This document shows, piece by piece, positions 41,303 to 49,595 of a stretch of 64,000 bases of DNA (positions within the stretch are counted from its first letter, which is position 1; each line of letters begins with the position of its first letter). Below the pieces are notes generated by a model. That model had not been told where the DNA came from. It made no database searches and saw nothing but the letters and a program-made list of their open reading frames with translations. Origin of the DNA: Mycolicibacterium aichiense (GTDB lineage Bacteria > Actinomycetota > Actinomycetes > Mycobacteriales > Mycobacteriaceae); contig NZ_AP022561.1 in the NCBI RefSeq assembly GCF_010726245.1, positions 4,526,001-4,590,000 on the forward strand, written 5' to 3'. The translations under genes were made by a program, and so were the position numbers.

Positions 41303-42301
41303 ATGACCGCAACGATGGCCGCCGTGGGCGCGTTCGCCGCCGACGACCTGAACGACAGCCTGCGCGATGTCACCGTCCCCGTACCGCAGCTGCGGCCCCG
41401 CGATCTGCTGGTGCGCGTGCAGGCCGTGTCGGTCAACCCAGTCGACACGAAGCAGCGCCGCGGGCTGACGCCGTCGGCGGAACCGGCGATCCTCGGGTAC
41501 GACGCGGCGGGCGTCGTCGAGGCGGTCGGCCCGGCGGTCGAGACACTCGCCGTCGGCGACGAGGTCTGGTACGCAGGCGACATCACCCGCGCGGGCAGCA
41601 ACGCCGAGCTGCAGGCCGTCGACGAGCGCATCGTCGCACGCAAGCCGTCCTCGCTGTCCTTCGCCGACGCCGCCGCCCTGCCGCTTACGGCTATCACCGC
41701 ATGGGAATCGCTGTTCGACCGCTTCGGCCTCACGCCGGAGTCGACCGGCGACCTGCTGGTGCTCGGTGCGGCGGGCGGGGTCGGCTCGGTGATGATCCAG
41801 CTGGCCAAGGCGCTGACCGGCGTGCGGGTCATCGGCACCGCGAGCCGCGACGAGTCGCGGCGGTGGGCTGAGCGGATGGGCGCCGACGTGGTGGTCGACC
41901 ACCGCCGGTTGCGGGATGAGACCCTGGCGGTGGCACCGGACGGCGTGCGATACCTGTTCTCCCCGCACTCGGCCGGCAACATCGACGACTACGCCGCGAT
42001 CGTCGCGCCCTTCGGCCACATCACCGCGATAGACGAGCCCGAGGGACTCGAGCTGGTCGCGCTGAAAGCCAAGAGCATCGCGTGGCACTGGGAGCTGATG
42101 TTCACGCGGTCGATGTACGAGACGCCGGACATGATCGCCCAGCAGCGGCTGCTCGCCGAGGTGGCGGCGATGGTGGACCGCCGCGAGCTACGCAGCACCG
42201 TCACCGAGACGATCACGGATTTCTCCGCGGCCGGGCTGTGCGAAGCGCACCGCCTCGTGGAGTCGGGCCGGATGACCGGCAAGGTCGTCGTCACCCGCTG
42301 A
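41303..42301 (+). CDS. Zinc-type alcohol dehydrogenase family / quinone oxidoreductase-like protein
   Basis: 332-residue MDR-superfamily enzyme. N-terminal GroES-like domain (SVNPVDTKQRRG, ILGYDAAGVVEAVG) and Rossmann domain with GAAGGVGS for NADPH. The zinc-ligand pattern of true ADHs is not evident, so it is probably a zinc-free quinone oxidoreductase or enone reductase of the ZADH/QOR group. ATG at 41303 after GGGAGAAGG. The 234 bp upstream (41069-41302) contain no recognisable gene. Confidence 0.88.
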   Translation: MTATMAAVGAFAADDLNDSLRDVTVPVPQLRPRDLLVRVQAVSVNPVDTKQRRGLTPSAEPAILGYDAAGVVEAVGPAVETLAVGDEVWYAGDITRAGSNAELQAVDERIVARKPSSLSFADAAALPLTAITAWESLFDRFGLTPESTGDLLVLGAAGGVGSVMIQLAKALTGVRVIGTASRDESRRWAERMGADVVVDHRRLRDETLAVAPDGVRYLFSPHSAGNIDDYAAIVAPFGHITAIDEPEGLELVALKAKSIAWHWELMFTRSMYETPDMIAQQRLLAEVAAMVDRRELRSTVTETITDFSAAGLCEAHRLVESGRMTGKVVVTR

Positions 42302-42540
42302 CCGCGGCGAGTCTTCATCCGCGCCGCCTGTCGTTGGGCGCCGGAAACGACCCTTCCCGTCCTTTCGATCTCGAAACGAACAGGCGCATTGCGGAATTCG
42401 AGGTCGCACACTGGACGGGCAAGGACGCGATGCGCAAGCGCACGGTAGTCAGCGACCTAGACGCCAGCCCGGCGCTCCTGGCCTGATGTGTGGGGTGCCC
42501 GTCGTCGACGCCGTCGTGGTTTCGCCCCGATACTGCCGAT
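42302..42540. other. Intergenic, possible gene remnant
   Basis: 239 bp between the oxidoreductase and the DUF4345-like gene. One plus-strand frame from about 42342 to 42486 reads DPSRPFDLETNRRIAEFE, then VAHWTGKDAMRKRTVVSDLD, which has protein-like composition but no start codon or ribosome site. It may be the tail of a lost gene; no function recognised. Confidence 0.3.
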
Positions 42541-42906
42541 ATGAGCCCTGTGGTGATCACCATCGTCGCCGTGTTCTTCCTCGGGATGGGTCTCTACGGC
42601 CTGGCGGCACCGGCGAGCCTCATCGAACCGTTCGGCATCGTCCTCGAGCGCCCGGAGGCACGCGCCGAGGTGCGTGCGGTCTACGGCGGCTTCGGTGTCG
42701 CGGTCGGGGGCGTACTCGGCTATGGCCTGCTGCAGCCGCAGGTTCGCACCGGCATCGTGCTCGCGGTCGCGGTGGCTCTGGCCGGTATGGCGTTCGGACG
42801 GGTGATCGCGGCGCTGTGCGGCGACCGAACGCCGTTCTATCCCAACTGGTTCTACTGCTTGGTGGAGGTGGCTGCCGCAGCAGCCCTGGCGCTGGTAATC
42901 ACCTAG
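42541..42906 (+). CDS. DUF4345-like four-helix membrane protein
   Basis: 121 residues with about four TMs. RAEVRAVYGGFGVAVGG in the second helix region and FYPNWFYCLVEVAAA near the end are typical of the DUF4345 family of small membrane proteins. ATG at 42541 gives a natural first TM; longer starts add a non-hydrophobic head. No function is known. Confidence 0.75.
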   Translation: MSPVVITIVAVFFLGMGLYGLAAPASLIEPFGIVLERPEARAEVRAVYGGFGVAVGGVLGYGLLQPQVRTGIVLAVAVALAGMAFGRVIAALCGDRTPFYPNWFYCLVEVAAAAALALVIT

Positions 42907-43038
42907 TCCGCCTGCCGTAGACGACTCCGGGCGCCGCGCCCAGCTGTACGTCGTGGAATCCGATTACTGCCAGCCGTCGTTCAGTTGCTGCCACCGGAAT
43001 TAATTGCCTGACCTCGCGGTTTACTTCTTTGTAATTGA

Positions 43039-43052
43039 CCGGCGAAAGCCGG
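43039..43052 (+). promoter_or_regulatory. GAAA-tetraloop hairpin in leader of small secreted protein
   Basis: CCGGC-GAAA-GCCGG, a 5-bp stem with a GNRA loop, 33 bp before the ATG at 43085. It could stabilise the mRNA 5' end. The rest of 42907-43084 shows no gene. Confidence 0.35.
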
Positions 43053-43084
43053 CAGACGAGGAAACGAAGAAGAGGCACATCATC

Positions 43085-43270
43085 ATGACCAAGTACGCGG
43101 TCGCGGGCCTGCTGGGCACCGCGATGAGCGCGCTCGTCATCGGCCTGGCCGCCCCGGCGGCCGCCGCCCCTAGCGGGTCCGGTGACGCCCGCGACACCAC
43201 AATCGATTCGCTCGGATACACCGTTGGTGGCGACAAGCTCGGCACCATCGACGTGATTCAGCGCGACTGA
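43085..43270 (+). CDS. Small secreted peptide, 61 residues
   Basis: Sec signal peptide (about 1-28: MTKYAVAGLLGTAMSALVIG, then LAAPAAAAP) and a mature part of only about 33 residues, DARDTTIDSLGYTVGGDKLGT and so on, ending IQRD. Similar short exported peptides are common and uncharacterised in mycobacteria. It is flanked by two GAAA-loop hairpins, the second probably its terminator, so it looks like an independent transcription unit. ATG chosen because it starts the signal peptide. Confidence 0.7.
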   Translation: MTKYAVAGLLGTAMSALVIGLAAPAAAAPSGSGDARDTTIDSLGYTVGGDKLGTIDVIQRD

Positions 43271-43296
43271 GCGCGGCGCGGTGACACGCGCCACCA

Positions 43297-43328
43297 CGGA
43301 AGGGCATCCCGAAAGGGGTGCCCTTCCG
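43297..43328. terminator. Hairpin with GAAA tetraloop
   Basis: CGGAAGGGCATCCC-GAAA-GGGGTGCCCTTCCG: 14-bp stem with one G-U pair closed by a GAAA loop, 26 bp after the small secreted protein stop and just before the patatin gene. No T-run follows. Confidence 0.75.
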
Positions 43329-43343
43329 CTGTCGGTGAGCAGA

Positions 43344-44411
43344 ATGGACCCCATGCCCGACCAATCCCCCAACTCCCGGGTCGCTCTTGCGCTCGGCAGC
43401 GGCGGCGCGCGGGGATACGCGCACATCGGCGTGATCGACGAGCTGACGCGTCGCGGCTACGAGATCGTCGGTGTCGCAGGCTCGTCGATGGGAGCTCTGG
43501 TGGGCGGCCTGCATGCGGCCGGGTCGCTTGACGAGTTCGCACAGTGGGCTCAGACGTTGACGCAGCGAGCCGTGCTGCGGCTGCTCGATCCGTCGATCAC
43601 CGCGGCAGGCGTGCTGCGCGCCGAGAAGATTCTCGACGCGGTTCGCGACATCCTCGGCGACGTCACCATCGAGAACCTGCCGATCCCCTATACCGCGGTG
43701 GCCACCGACCTGATCGCGGGGAAATCGGTGTGGCTGCAGCGCGGACCCGTCGACGCCGCGATCCGCGCCTCGATCGCGATTCCCGGCGTCATCGCGCCGC
43801 ACGTGCTCGACGGCAGGCTACTGGCCGATGGCGGAATCCTCGACCCGCTGCCATTGGCTCCGATCGCCGCCGTCAATGCCGACCTGACGATCGCGATCAG
43901 CCTGTCGGGCCCCGACCCGGCGGGCAGCCAGGACACCACCGAGGCCCCCGAAGTCGCCGCCAGCAGCGAATGGCTCGGTCGGCTGTTGCGCAGCACATCG
44001 GCACTGTTGGATACCAATACCGCCCGCTCGATTCTGGACACCCCTGCGGCGAGGTCGATGCTGAGCCGCTTCGGGACCAGTTCGGTGACCGACGACGGCG
44101 AGGGCGACGACGTCGAGCTGAGCAGCGACGATCAACTTATCGACAGCTCGCGTGAGGCCCCGGTCCCCAAGCTGGGCAGCTTCGCGGTGATGAACCGCAC
44201 CATCGACATCGCGCAGGCCGCGCTGGCCCGCCATCAGATGGCAGCCTATCCCCCGGACCTGCTCATCGAGGTGCCCCGAACCGCTTGCCGCAGTTTGGAT
44301 TTCCATCGGGCCGCCGAGATCATCGACCTAGGCCGAGAGCTGGCCGTCAAGGCACTGGACGGCTACCGTCACATCGGCCCGGAAATCATCATCACGCCAG
44401 AAACTCCGTGA
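43344..44411 (+). CDS. Patatin-like phospholipase (Rv1063c type)
   Basis: 355 residues. Patatin motifs: oxyanion GSGGARG (18-24), nucleophile GSSMG (Ser48) and the catalytic Asp in LLADGGILDPLPL. The family has a Ser-Asp dyad and releases fatty acids from lipids. The C-terminal 150 residues are less conserved and include an acidic stretch (DDGEGDDVE). ATG at 43344 or 43353 are both possible. It ends 20 bp inside the convergent second patatin gene. Confidence 0.9.
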   Translation: MDPMPDQSPNSRVALALGSGGARGYAHIGVIDELTRRGYEIVGVAGSSMGALVGGLHAAGSLDEFAQWAQTLTQRAVLRLLDPSITAAGVLRAEKILDAVRDILGDVTIENLPIPYTAVATDLIAGKSVWLQRGPVDAAIRASIAIPGVIAPHVLDGRLLADGGILDPLPLAPIAAVNADLTIAISLSGPDPAGSQDTTEAPEVAASSEWLGRLLRSTSALLDTNTARSILDTPAARSMLSRFGTSSVTDDGEGDDVELSSDDQLIDSSREAPVPKLGSFAVMNRTIDIAQAALARHQMAAYPPDLLIEVPRTACRSLDFHRAAEIIDLGRELAVKALDGYRHIGPEIIITPETP

Positions 44412-45243
44412 CGGCGGCCGCAACCCGGCGGCCCTGCTCCCGCCCGGCCAATGCCGACGGGACCCGGCAGCGCGGGTCCAGCGGATTGGGACCGAAGGCG
44501 CTCAGGGATGCATCGTCGGCGAAGACGGCAAGGGTGCGCGCACCGAAGCCGGCGATCTCGGCCGCGGTGCCGTGGGTGAATGGAGACGGCGCCGATTCGC
44601 TCGCCGGCACCAGCACCACGGCCGTCGCGCAGTCGGCGGCCACCGCGGTGTGGACCGAGCTGCTGACGCCGCCGTCCATGTAGCGCCGGTCGCCGATCGT
44701 CACCGGCGGCCAGGTACCGGGCACCGCGCAGCTGGCAGCCACGGCGTCGACGAGGTCCACCCCGGAGCTCGAGTCGAACACCACCAGTTCCCCGGTTGCG
44801 GTGTCGATGGCGGTGATCCGCAGATCTTGGTCCGGCCAATGATGTTCGGGGAGCCGCGCCTCGATCACACGTCTGCGGACCGCCTCACCGACGGTAGGCG
44901 TGTCCAGCGCGATGCGTCCGATCCGCTGAAGCTTCTCGGTCAGCTCGCCGGGTTCGGCCATCGCCGTGAGGAACAGGGCGGAGATGGCATCGATGTCCAC
45001 CCCGGGATCGATCTCCGATGACGGTTCGGCGGTCTGACGTTCGAAGAGCGCTTCCAGCGACAGCGAACTGCTGATCTGCGCGGCGACGGTCGAACCGGCC
45101 GAGGTTCCCACCAGCACATCGGAACCCAGCAGACTCCGCGCGGTATCCGGCGACTCGTCGGCGATCCCGCGCAAAATGCCGGTCTCCCAGCCGATGCCGG
45201 CGATACCGCCGCCGGCCAGTATCAGGGCCCGTTTGGTGGTCAC
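44392..45243 (-). CDS. Patatin-like phospholipase (Rv1062 type)
   Basis: 283 residues. ALILAGGGIAGIGWE is the oxyanion loop, GTSAG holds Ser48 and RYMDGGVSSS the catalytic Asp. It is distinct from the neighbouring patatin and not a simple tandem copy. GTG at 45243 overlaps the ankyrin gene stop by 4 bp (GTGA), so the two are translationally coupled. Convergent overlap of 20 bp with the other patatin. Confidence 0.9.
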   Translation of the reverse strand: MTTKRALILAGGGIAGIGWETGILRGIADESPDTARSLLGSDVLVGTSAGSTVAAQISSSLSLEALFERQTAEPSSEIDPGVDIDAISALFLTAMAEPGELTEKLQRIGRIALDTPTVGEAVRRRVIEARLPEHHWPDQDLRITAIDTATGELVVFDSSSGVDLVDAVAASCAVPGTWPPVTIGDRRYMDGGVSSSVHTAVAADCATAVVLVPASESAPSPFTHGTAAEIAGFGARTLAVFADDASLSAFGPNPLDPRCRVPSALAGREQGRRVAAAVTEFLA

Positions 45244-46463
45244 AGCGTGTGAGTCTGCCAGTTGCTCAGGTAGTCGATCGCGCCGGTCTGGTAGGCGTGC
45301 TGCGCCCATCCCAAAGGCGTCGTCCCATAGCGAGAGTCGGCCAGGTCCGGGTCCGCGCCGGCATCGAGCAGCCGGCGTATCAGGTCCAGGTCCCCGCTCC
45401 AGGCCGCGTGATGCAGCGGCGTGGCGCCGTCGGCGTCGCGGACGTTCGGGTCCTCGGGAAACGACGGTTGCACCGGCTCGGCTCCCGACACGTCGATCCC
45501 GTGGCGAGCCAGCAGGGCCAGTCGTTCTGCGAAACCATGGTCGGCGGCCCAATCGATTTGGCGCTGCCACATCTGGTCGCGGGTTTCCATCGCTTCGCCC
45601 AGGCGCTGTTCCCACGGACTCGGGCCTGCGTCCGCCAGGCCGTGGTCGAACAACAGCTCGAGGTGCGAATCATCGGATCGGAACATCCGGTTGTAGAGGG
45701 TCTGCTGGTCGACGGGATGCGCGCCACGCTCCAGCAGCAGACGAGCCAAGGCGGTAACGAACCGGTGCCGGGGTTGACGACCGGGGCCTTGCTCGCCTTC
45801 GCCGAATACTCCGGTGAGCGCCGTGAACGGCGTCGACAGGGCGCGCCACAGATAGCCGGCGTTGGGATCGGCGCCGGCATCGAGCAGCACAGTGGCTGCA
45901 GCCACGACCTCACTCTCCTTGTGCCGCAGCGGGACCCGCGAGTAGCACAGATACATCAGCGGAACCCAGCCGAAGGGGCCACCCCGTGCGCTCGCCAGTT
46001 CTGGCCGGTCCGTGAGGTGCTGGTTCACGGCCACCGGATCGGCCGCCGCTGCTGCGGCCCACACATGATGCTGCGGCACAGCAGGATTGGACTCGAGTAG
46101 TGTCGCGGCGGCCTGCCACCGTGGTGGGGCATCGGTGTGGTCATAGCGCAACGACGCGAGCGAGCAGAACTGATCGGCCGCGCCAAAGGTGGCCTCGTCG
46201 ACCCCACCGGGGTCCACGGCGAGTTCGCCGGCGACCGCCATGAACTCGACGAGCGCGGGCCACCCGCTGAATCCGTACCGGCGGGCGACCGTGAGTTGCC
46301 CGTCGTGCAGCCGAAAGCGCTGCAGCGCAATGTCGGGACGGGGATGATGACGGCGGACGGCCTCGATCGCTTCGCGGTCGTCGGCCATGACCCGACGCTG
46401 CAGAGCACGGGCGTCGGAGCGCAAATGCTCCAGTGACGGATTGTCGGGCAGGCTGCTGGCCAT
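45240..46463 (-). CDS. Ankyrin-repeat protein
   Basis: 407-residue soluble protein. The N-terminal domain (about 1-80, LQRRVMADDREAIEAVRRHHP) precedes degenerate repeats. Clear ankyrin repeats lie at about 180-200 (LLDAGADPNAGYLW) and 340-390 (GATPLHHAAWSGDLDLIRRL, then LDAGADPDLADSRYGTTPLG). Ankyrin repeats mediate protein-protein contacts; translational coupling to a patatin suggests it binds or controls that enzyme. Confidence 0.88.
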   Translation of the reverse strand: MASSLPDNPSLEHLRSDARALQRRVMADDREAIEAVRRHHPRPDIALQRFRLHDGQLTVARRYGFSGWPALVEFMAVAGELAVDPGGVDEATFGAADQFCSLASLRYDHTDAPPRWQAAATLLESNPAVPQHHVWAAAAAADPVAVNQHLTDRPELASARGGPFGWVPLMYLCYSRVPLRHKESEVVAAATVLLDAGADPNAGYLWRALSTPFTALTGVFGEGEQGPGRQPRHRFVTALARLLLERGAHPVDQQTLYNRMFRSDDSHLELLFDHGLADAGPSPWEQRLGEAMETRDQMWQRQIDWAADHGFAERLALLARHGIDVSGAEPVQPSFPEDPNVRDADGATPLHHAAWSGDLDLIRRLLDAGADPDLADSRYGTTPLGWAQHAYQTGAIDYLSNWQTHTL

Positions 46464-46618
46464 GACGGCCTCCTCTCACGTGCCCTGCGTCCGCGAGGCC
46501 GGGCCGAGAAGGAGGTCGGTCAGGATTCACAAGCCAAAAGCAGGGAGGCTGAGCCTCTTCGAGCGGACGTCGGGCGGTCCTGCGCGCCCGAACCGCACGT
46601 TACCAGCTCCGCGAGCGG

Positions 46619-47767
46619 TCAGCGAGATCCCATGTAGGCCCGTGCGACCCGGGTGACGAACTGGTAGACGCCGTCCTCGTCGGGTGCCAGCGGGCCCGGC
46701 TTGGCATGCGGCGAGCTCAGCCCGCGCTGCACCGACTCGCATGCCGCCCAGTCCTGCCGGTTGGTCAGGTCCCAGAAGTCCACCGCGTACGACGGGTCGA
46801 AACCGGGCTTGTCCAGAGCTTCTCTGGGGAAGGCCCACGCGCATTCCACATGGGTGCGGTCGACGGCCAGCGGCGTCATCAGGTGGGTCATCACATAGTC
46901 CGGGTGCAGGCTCACGAGCAGGTTGGGGAACCCCACCAGATACATCACGGTGCGCAGCTCGTGCTCGGACAGACCCTTGATCGCCACCCCGCCGCTTCGC
47001 CCATTCAGCGACATCGTCTCGGCCTCGTCGATCATGCCCATCCAGCCGCCCATCCAGTCGCCGGGCAGATCGATGTTCTCACCACTGGTCGGTGGGCTGA
47101 TCTTCGACAGCTCTGGGTGAATCGTCGAGCAGTGGTAGCACTCCTGGTAGTTCTCGACGATCACCTTCCAGTTCGTCTCCAGCTCGTAGGAGTGCCGCGC
47201 GACCACTGTCAGATCCTCGGTCCGGTAGGGGCCGACGACCTCTTCCAGTCCCGCGATATGCGCAGCGAAATCGCCGTCGCTACCGCTGGGGTCGACGAAC
47301 AGGTAACCGTGCCAATCCACCAATGCCAGCTCGGTCAAACCGAATTCGACCGGGTCGGGCCCGCCGACGTCGTCGAAGGCCGGCGCATTGCGCAGCTCGC
47401 CGTTCAGCTTGTACGACCACGAGTGGTAGGGGCAGATGATTCCGCGCCGCTTGGCGCTCGCACCGCAGGCAAGCAACTCATGACCGCGGTGGCGGCACAC
47501 GTTGGCGAACGCCCGCACCCGGCCGTCTTCGCCACGCACCAACAGGATTCCGTCCGAACCCGAACCGACCGCCTTCTGGGCGCCGACACCATCCAGATCA
47601 CCGGCATGGCCCACGCAATGCCATCCGCCGAAGATGTTCTGCTTCTCCCACTCGAAGACTGCTCCGTCTACGTAGGCCTCCCGCGGCAACATCCGCGACT
47701 GCCCGAACGGGGCGAGCGCGGCCGCGAGGCCCTCGGCAGGCACCGGCGCCGGAGTCTGTTTGAACAT
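46619..47767 (-). CDS. Rieske non-heme iron oxygenase, alpha subunit, quaternary-amine type
   Basis: 382 residues. Rieske 2Fe-2S ligands C91-R-H93 and C112-P-Y-H115. The mononuclear iron site is NYQE209CYH212 with H217 in TIHPEL. At the residue that bridges Rieske and iron centres most ring-hydroxylating oxygenases have Asp, but here it is Glu209, the feature described for carnitine monooxygenase CntA and relatives that attack quaternary amines. No reductase gene is present in the cluster. Last gene of the leftward run after the importer genes (48 bp gap). Substrate not known. Confidence 0.85.
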   Translation of the reverse strand: MFKQTPAPVPAEGLAAALAPFGQSRMLPREAYVDGAVFEWEKQNIFGGWHCVGHAGDLDGVGAQKAVGSGSDGILLVRGEDGRVRAFANVCRHRGHELLACGASAKRRGIICPYHSWSYKLNGELRNAPAFDDVGGPDPVEFGLTELALVDWHGYLFVDPSGSDGDFAAHIAGLEEVVGPYRTEDLTVVARHSYELETNWKVIVENYQECYHCSTIHPELSKISPPTSGENIDLPGDWMGGWMGMIDEAETMSLNGRSGGVAIKGLSEHELRTVMYLVGFPNLLVSLHPDYVMTHLMTPLAVDRTHVECAWAFPREALDKPGFDPSYAVDFWDLTNRQDWAACESVQRGLSSPHAKPGPLAPDEDGVYQFVTRVARAYMGSR

Positions 47768-47815
47768 ACAGTCAGACTAGTCCGACTACCCGCGCAGGTC
47801 CAGAGATGGCGTGGC

Positions 47816-48694
47816 TCAGGCTTCCCCGGCGAATGCGGCGATGCCGCCGCCCGCGGTGTCGTCGCCGCGGGTCAGTCGGCGGTACACCAAGTATCCGACG
47901 GTCACCGCTATCAGCGCCGCAACCAGCAACAGCGTCGCCAGCGCGTTGAGTGCCGGGGTCGGCGCGGCACGGGCAGTGTTGTAGATCTTCACCGAAACCG
48001 GCTCGGTGGCAGAGTTTCCGGACAGGTAGCGCACCAGCACGAAGTCGTCGATGACGTCGGCGAACACCAGGACAGTACTGGCGAAGATCGCCGGAAACAG
48101 CATCGGCACCGTCACCCGCCGTAGTGCCTGCATCGGGGATGCCCCCAAATCCATTGCCGCTTCTTCATAGTGGGATCCGATCGTGGCCAGCCTGGCGCGT
48201 ACCAGGACGGCCGGATACGCGATCTGGAAGGTGACCAGACCGATCACCTGCGCGGAGGTGCCCAGCCCGAAGGGCAACGCCAGCGATGTCATCACGAACA
48301 GCAGTGCGACAGCGAGCAACACCTCGGGGACGACGAACGACACCAACATCATCAAGTTGGCGCCGGCGGGCAGCCGTCCCCGCCACCGGTCGATGCCGAT
48401 GGCGAACAACACACCGAGCGGCACCGTGATCAGCGTGGTGATCACCCCTAGTTTCAACGTCTGCAACAGAGCGGTGTGCAGCGACGCATCGTGCCACACC
48501 GACTTGGTCGCGTCGCCCCAGTACCAGCGAAAGGAGAAGCCCTGCCAATTGGTTCGTGACCGGCCGTCGTTGAAGGAGAAGGCCACCGCGATCAACACCG
48601 GCAGCAACGACCACACCAGATAGACGGCGGTGACCGCCGTCAGGATCCGCGGCGGCCGCCACGGATCGCGCCACCACGCCAGCGGGCCTCTCAT
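47816..48694 (-). CDS. ABC transporter permease, PotC type
   Basis: 292 residues with six TMs. The EAA loop EEAAMDLGASPMQALRRVTVP is the ATPase contact site. The most similar class is the spermidine/putrescine PotC permeases. Its start overlaps the PotB-type gene by 4 bp. Part of the importer operon read from 50840 leftwards. Confidence 0.92.
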   Translation of the reverse strand: MRGPLAWWRDPWRPPRILTAVTAVYLVWSLLPVLIAVAFSFNDGRSRTNWQGFSFRWYWGDATKSVWHDASLHTALLQTLKLGVITTLITVPLGVLFAIGIDRWRGRLPAGANLMMLVSFVVPEVLLAVALLFVMTSLALPFGLGTSAQVIGLVTFQIAYPAVLVRARLATIGSHYEEAAMDLGASPMQALRRVTVPMLFPAIFASTVLVFADVIDDFVLVRYLSGNSATEPVSVKIYNTARAAPTPALNALATLLLVAALIAVTVGYLVYRRLTRGDDTAGGGIAAFAGEA

Positions 48695-49590
48695 GTGGAC
48701 ACCTCGTCGCCGCGCGAGGTCACGCGCACGTAGTAGAACATCGGCACCACGGTCACGATCAGCACCAACATCACGAACGCACCGGCCTGACCGGTCTGCC
48801 CGGGAGACTGCACACTGTCGTTGATGAGGTTGCCGACCATTGCCGTCTTCGGCGAGGCCGACAGCATGTCGGAGGTGAAGTAGTCACCGAGCATCGGCAG
48901 GCAGGTCAGCAGCACGGCGGCCACGATCGTCGGCCGGCACATCGGCAACGTCACCCTCCAGAACGACCCGAACCTGTTGGCGCCCAGATCCCGTGCGGCT
49001 TCCAGGGTCGCCTGAGGCAACCGGTCGAGGCCGGCGTAGAGCGGCAGAATCATGTACGGCACGTATCCGTACACCAGGCCGAGCACCACCACCACCGGCT
49101 GTCCGGTCAGCCAGTGCACATTGACGTCGAACAGGCCGCCAAAGCGCAGCAGCCGGTTCACCATGCCGTCGTCCTGAAGCAGGTTGACCCAGGCCAGCAT
49201 TCGCATCATGTAGCTGATCCAGAACGGTGCGATCAACGCCGCCAGCAGCACCCCTGCCCACCGGCCCGACAGTCGCGCGGTGAAGTACGCGACCGGGAAC
49301 GCGATCACCAGGCACAGGACGCTCGCCAGCACCACGTAGACCGCGGTGCGTACCAGTGCCGGCCCGTAGACGCCGTCGGCGCCGACGATGTGGGTGAGCA
49401 CATAGGTGAACTGAGACGGGTCCCACTCCAACGGGTTCCACACCGGGATGGGCGTGCGGAAGATCGGATCGACCTGGCCGAAGACGATGGCCAGCACCAC
49501 GTAGAGCGGCGCCAGGAAGAACACCGTGAGCCACAGCGTGCCGGGCATCGCCAGCAGAGGCCACAACCGGCTGTTGCGCACGCGGGGCAC
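48691..49590 (-). CDS. ABC transporter permease, PotB type
   Basis: 299 residues with six TMs. EAA loop LEAARDLGANRFGSFWRVTLP and the PotB-typical LPMLGDYFTSDML before it. GTG at 49590, with GGGGGATCC upstream, is chosen: it lies 5 bp after the binding-protein stop, whereas the longer frame would overlap that gene. Forms the membrane channel with the PotC-type partner. Confidence 0.92.
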   Translation of the reverse strand: MPRVRNSRLWPLLAMPGTLWLTVFFLAPLYVVLAIVFGQVDPIFRTPIPVWNPLEWDPSQFTYVLTHIVGADGVYGPALVRTAVYVVLASVLCLVIAFPVAYFTARLSGRWAGVLLAALIAPFWISYMMRMLAWVNLLQDDGMVNRLLRFGGLFDVNVHWLTGQPVVVVLGLVYGYVPYMILPLYAGLDRLPQATLEAARDLGANRFGSFWRVTLPMCRPTIVAAVLLTCLPMLGDYFTSDMLSASPKTAMVGNLINDSVQSPGQTGQAGAFVMLVLIVTVVPMFYYVRVTSRGDEVST

Positions 49591-49595
49591 CGCGG

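Noticed and set aside
42342..42486. Small protein gene before the DUF4345-like gene
   Set aside because: Protein-like reading but no start codon with a ribosome site and no recognised family; kept only as a possible remnant.
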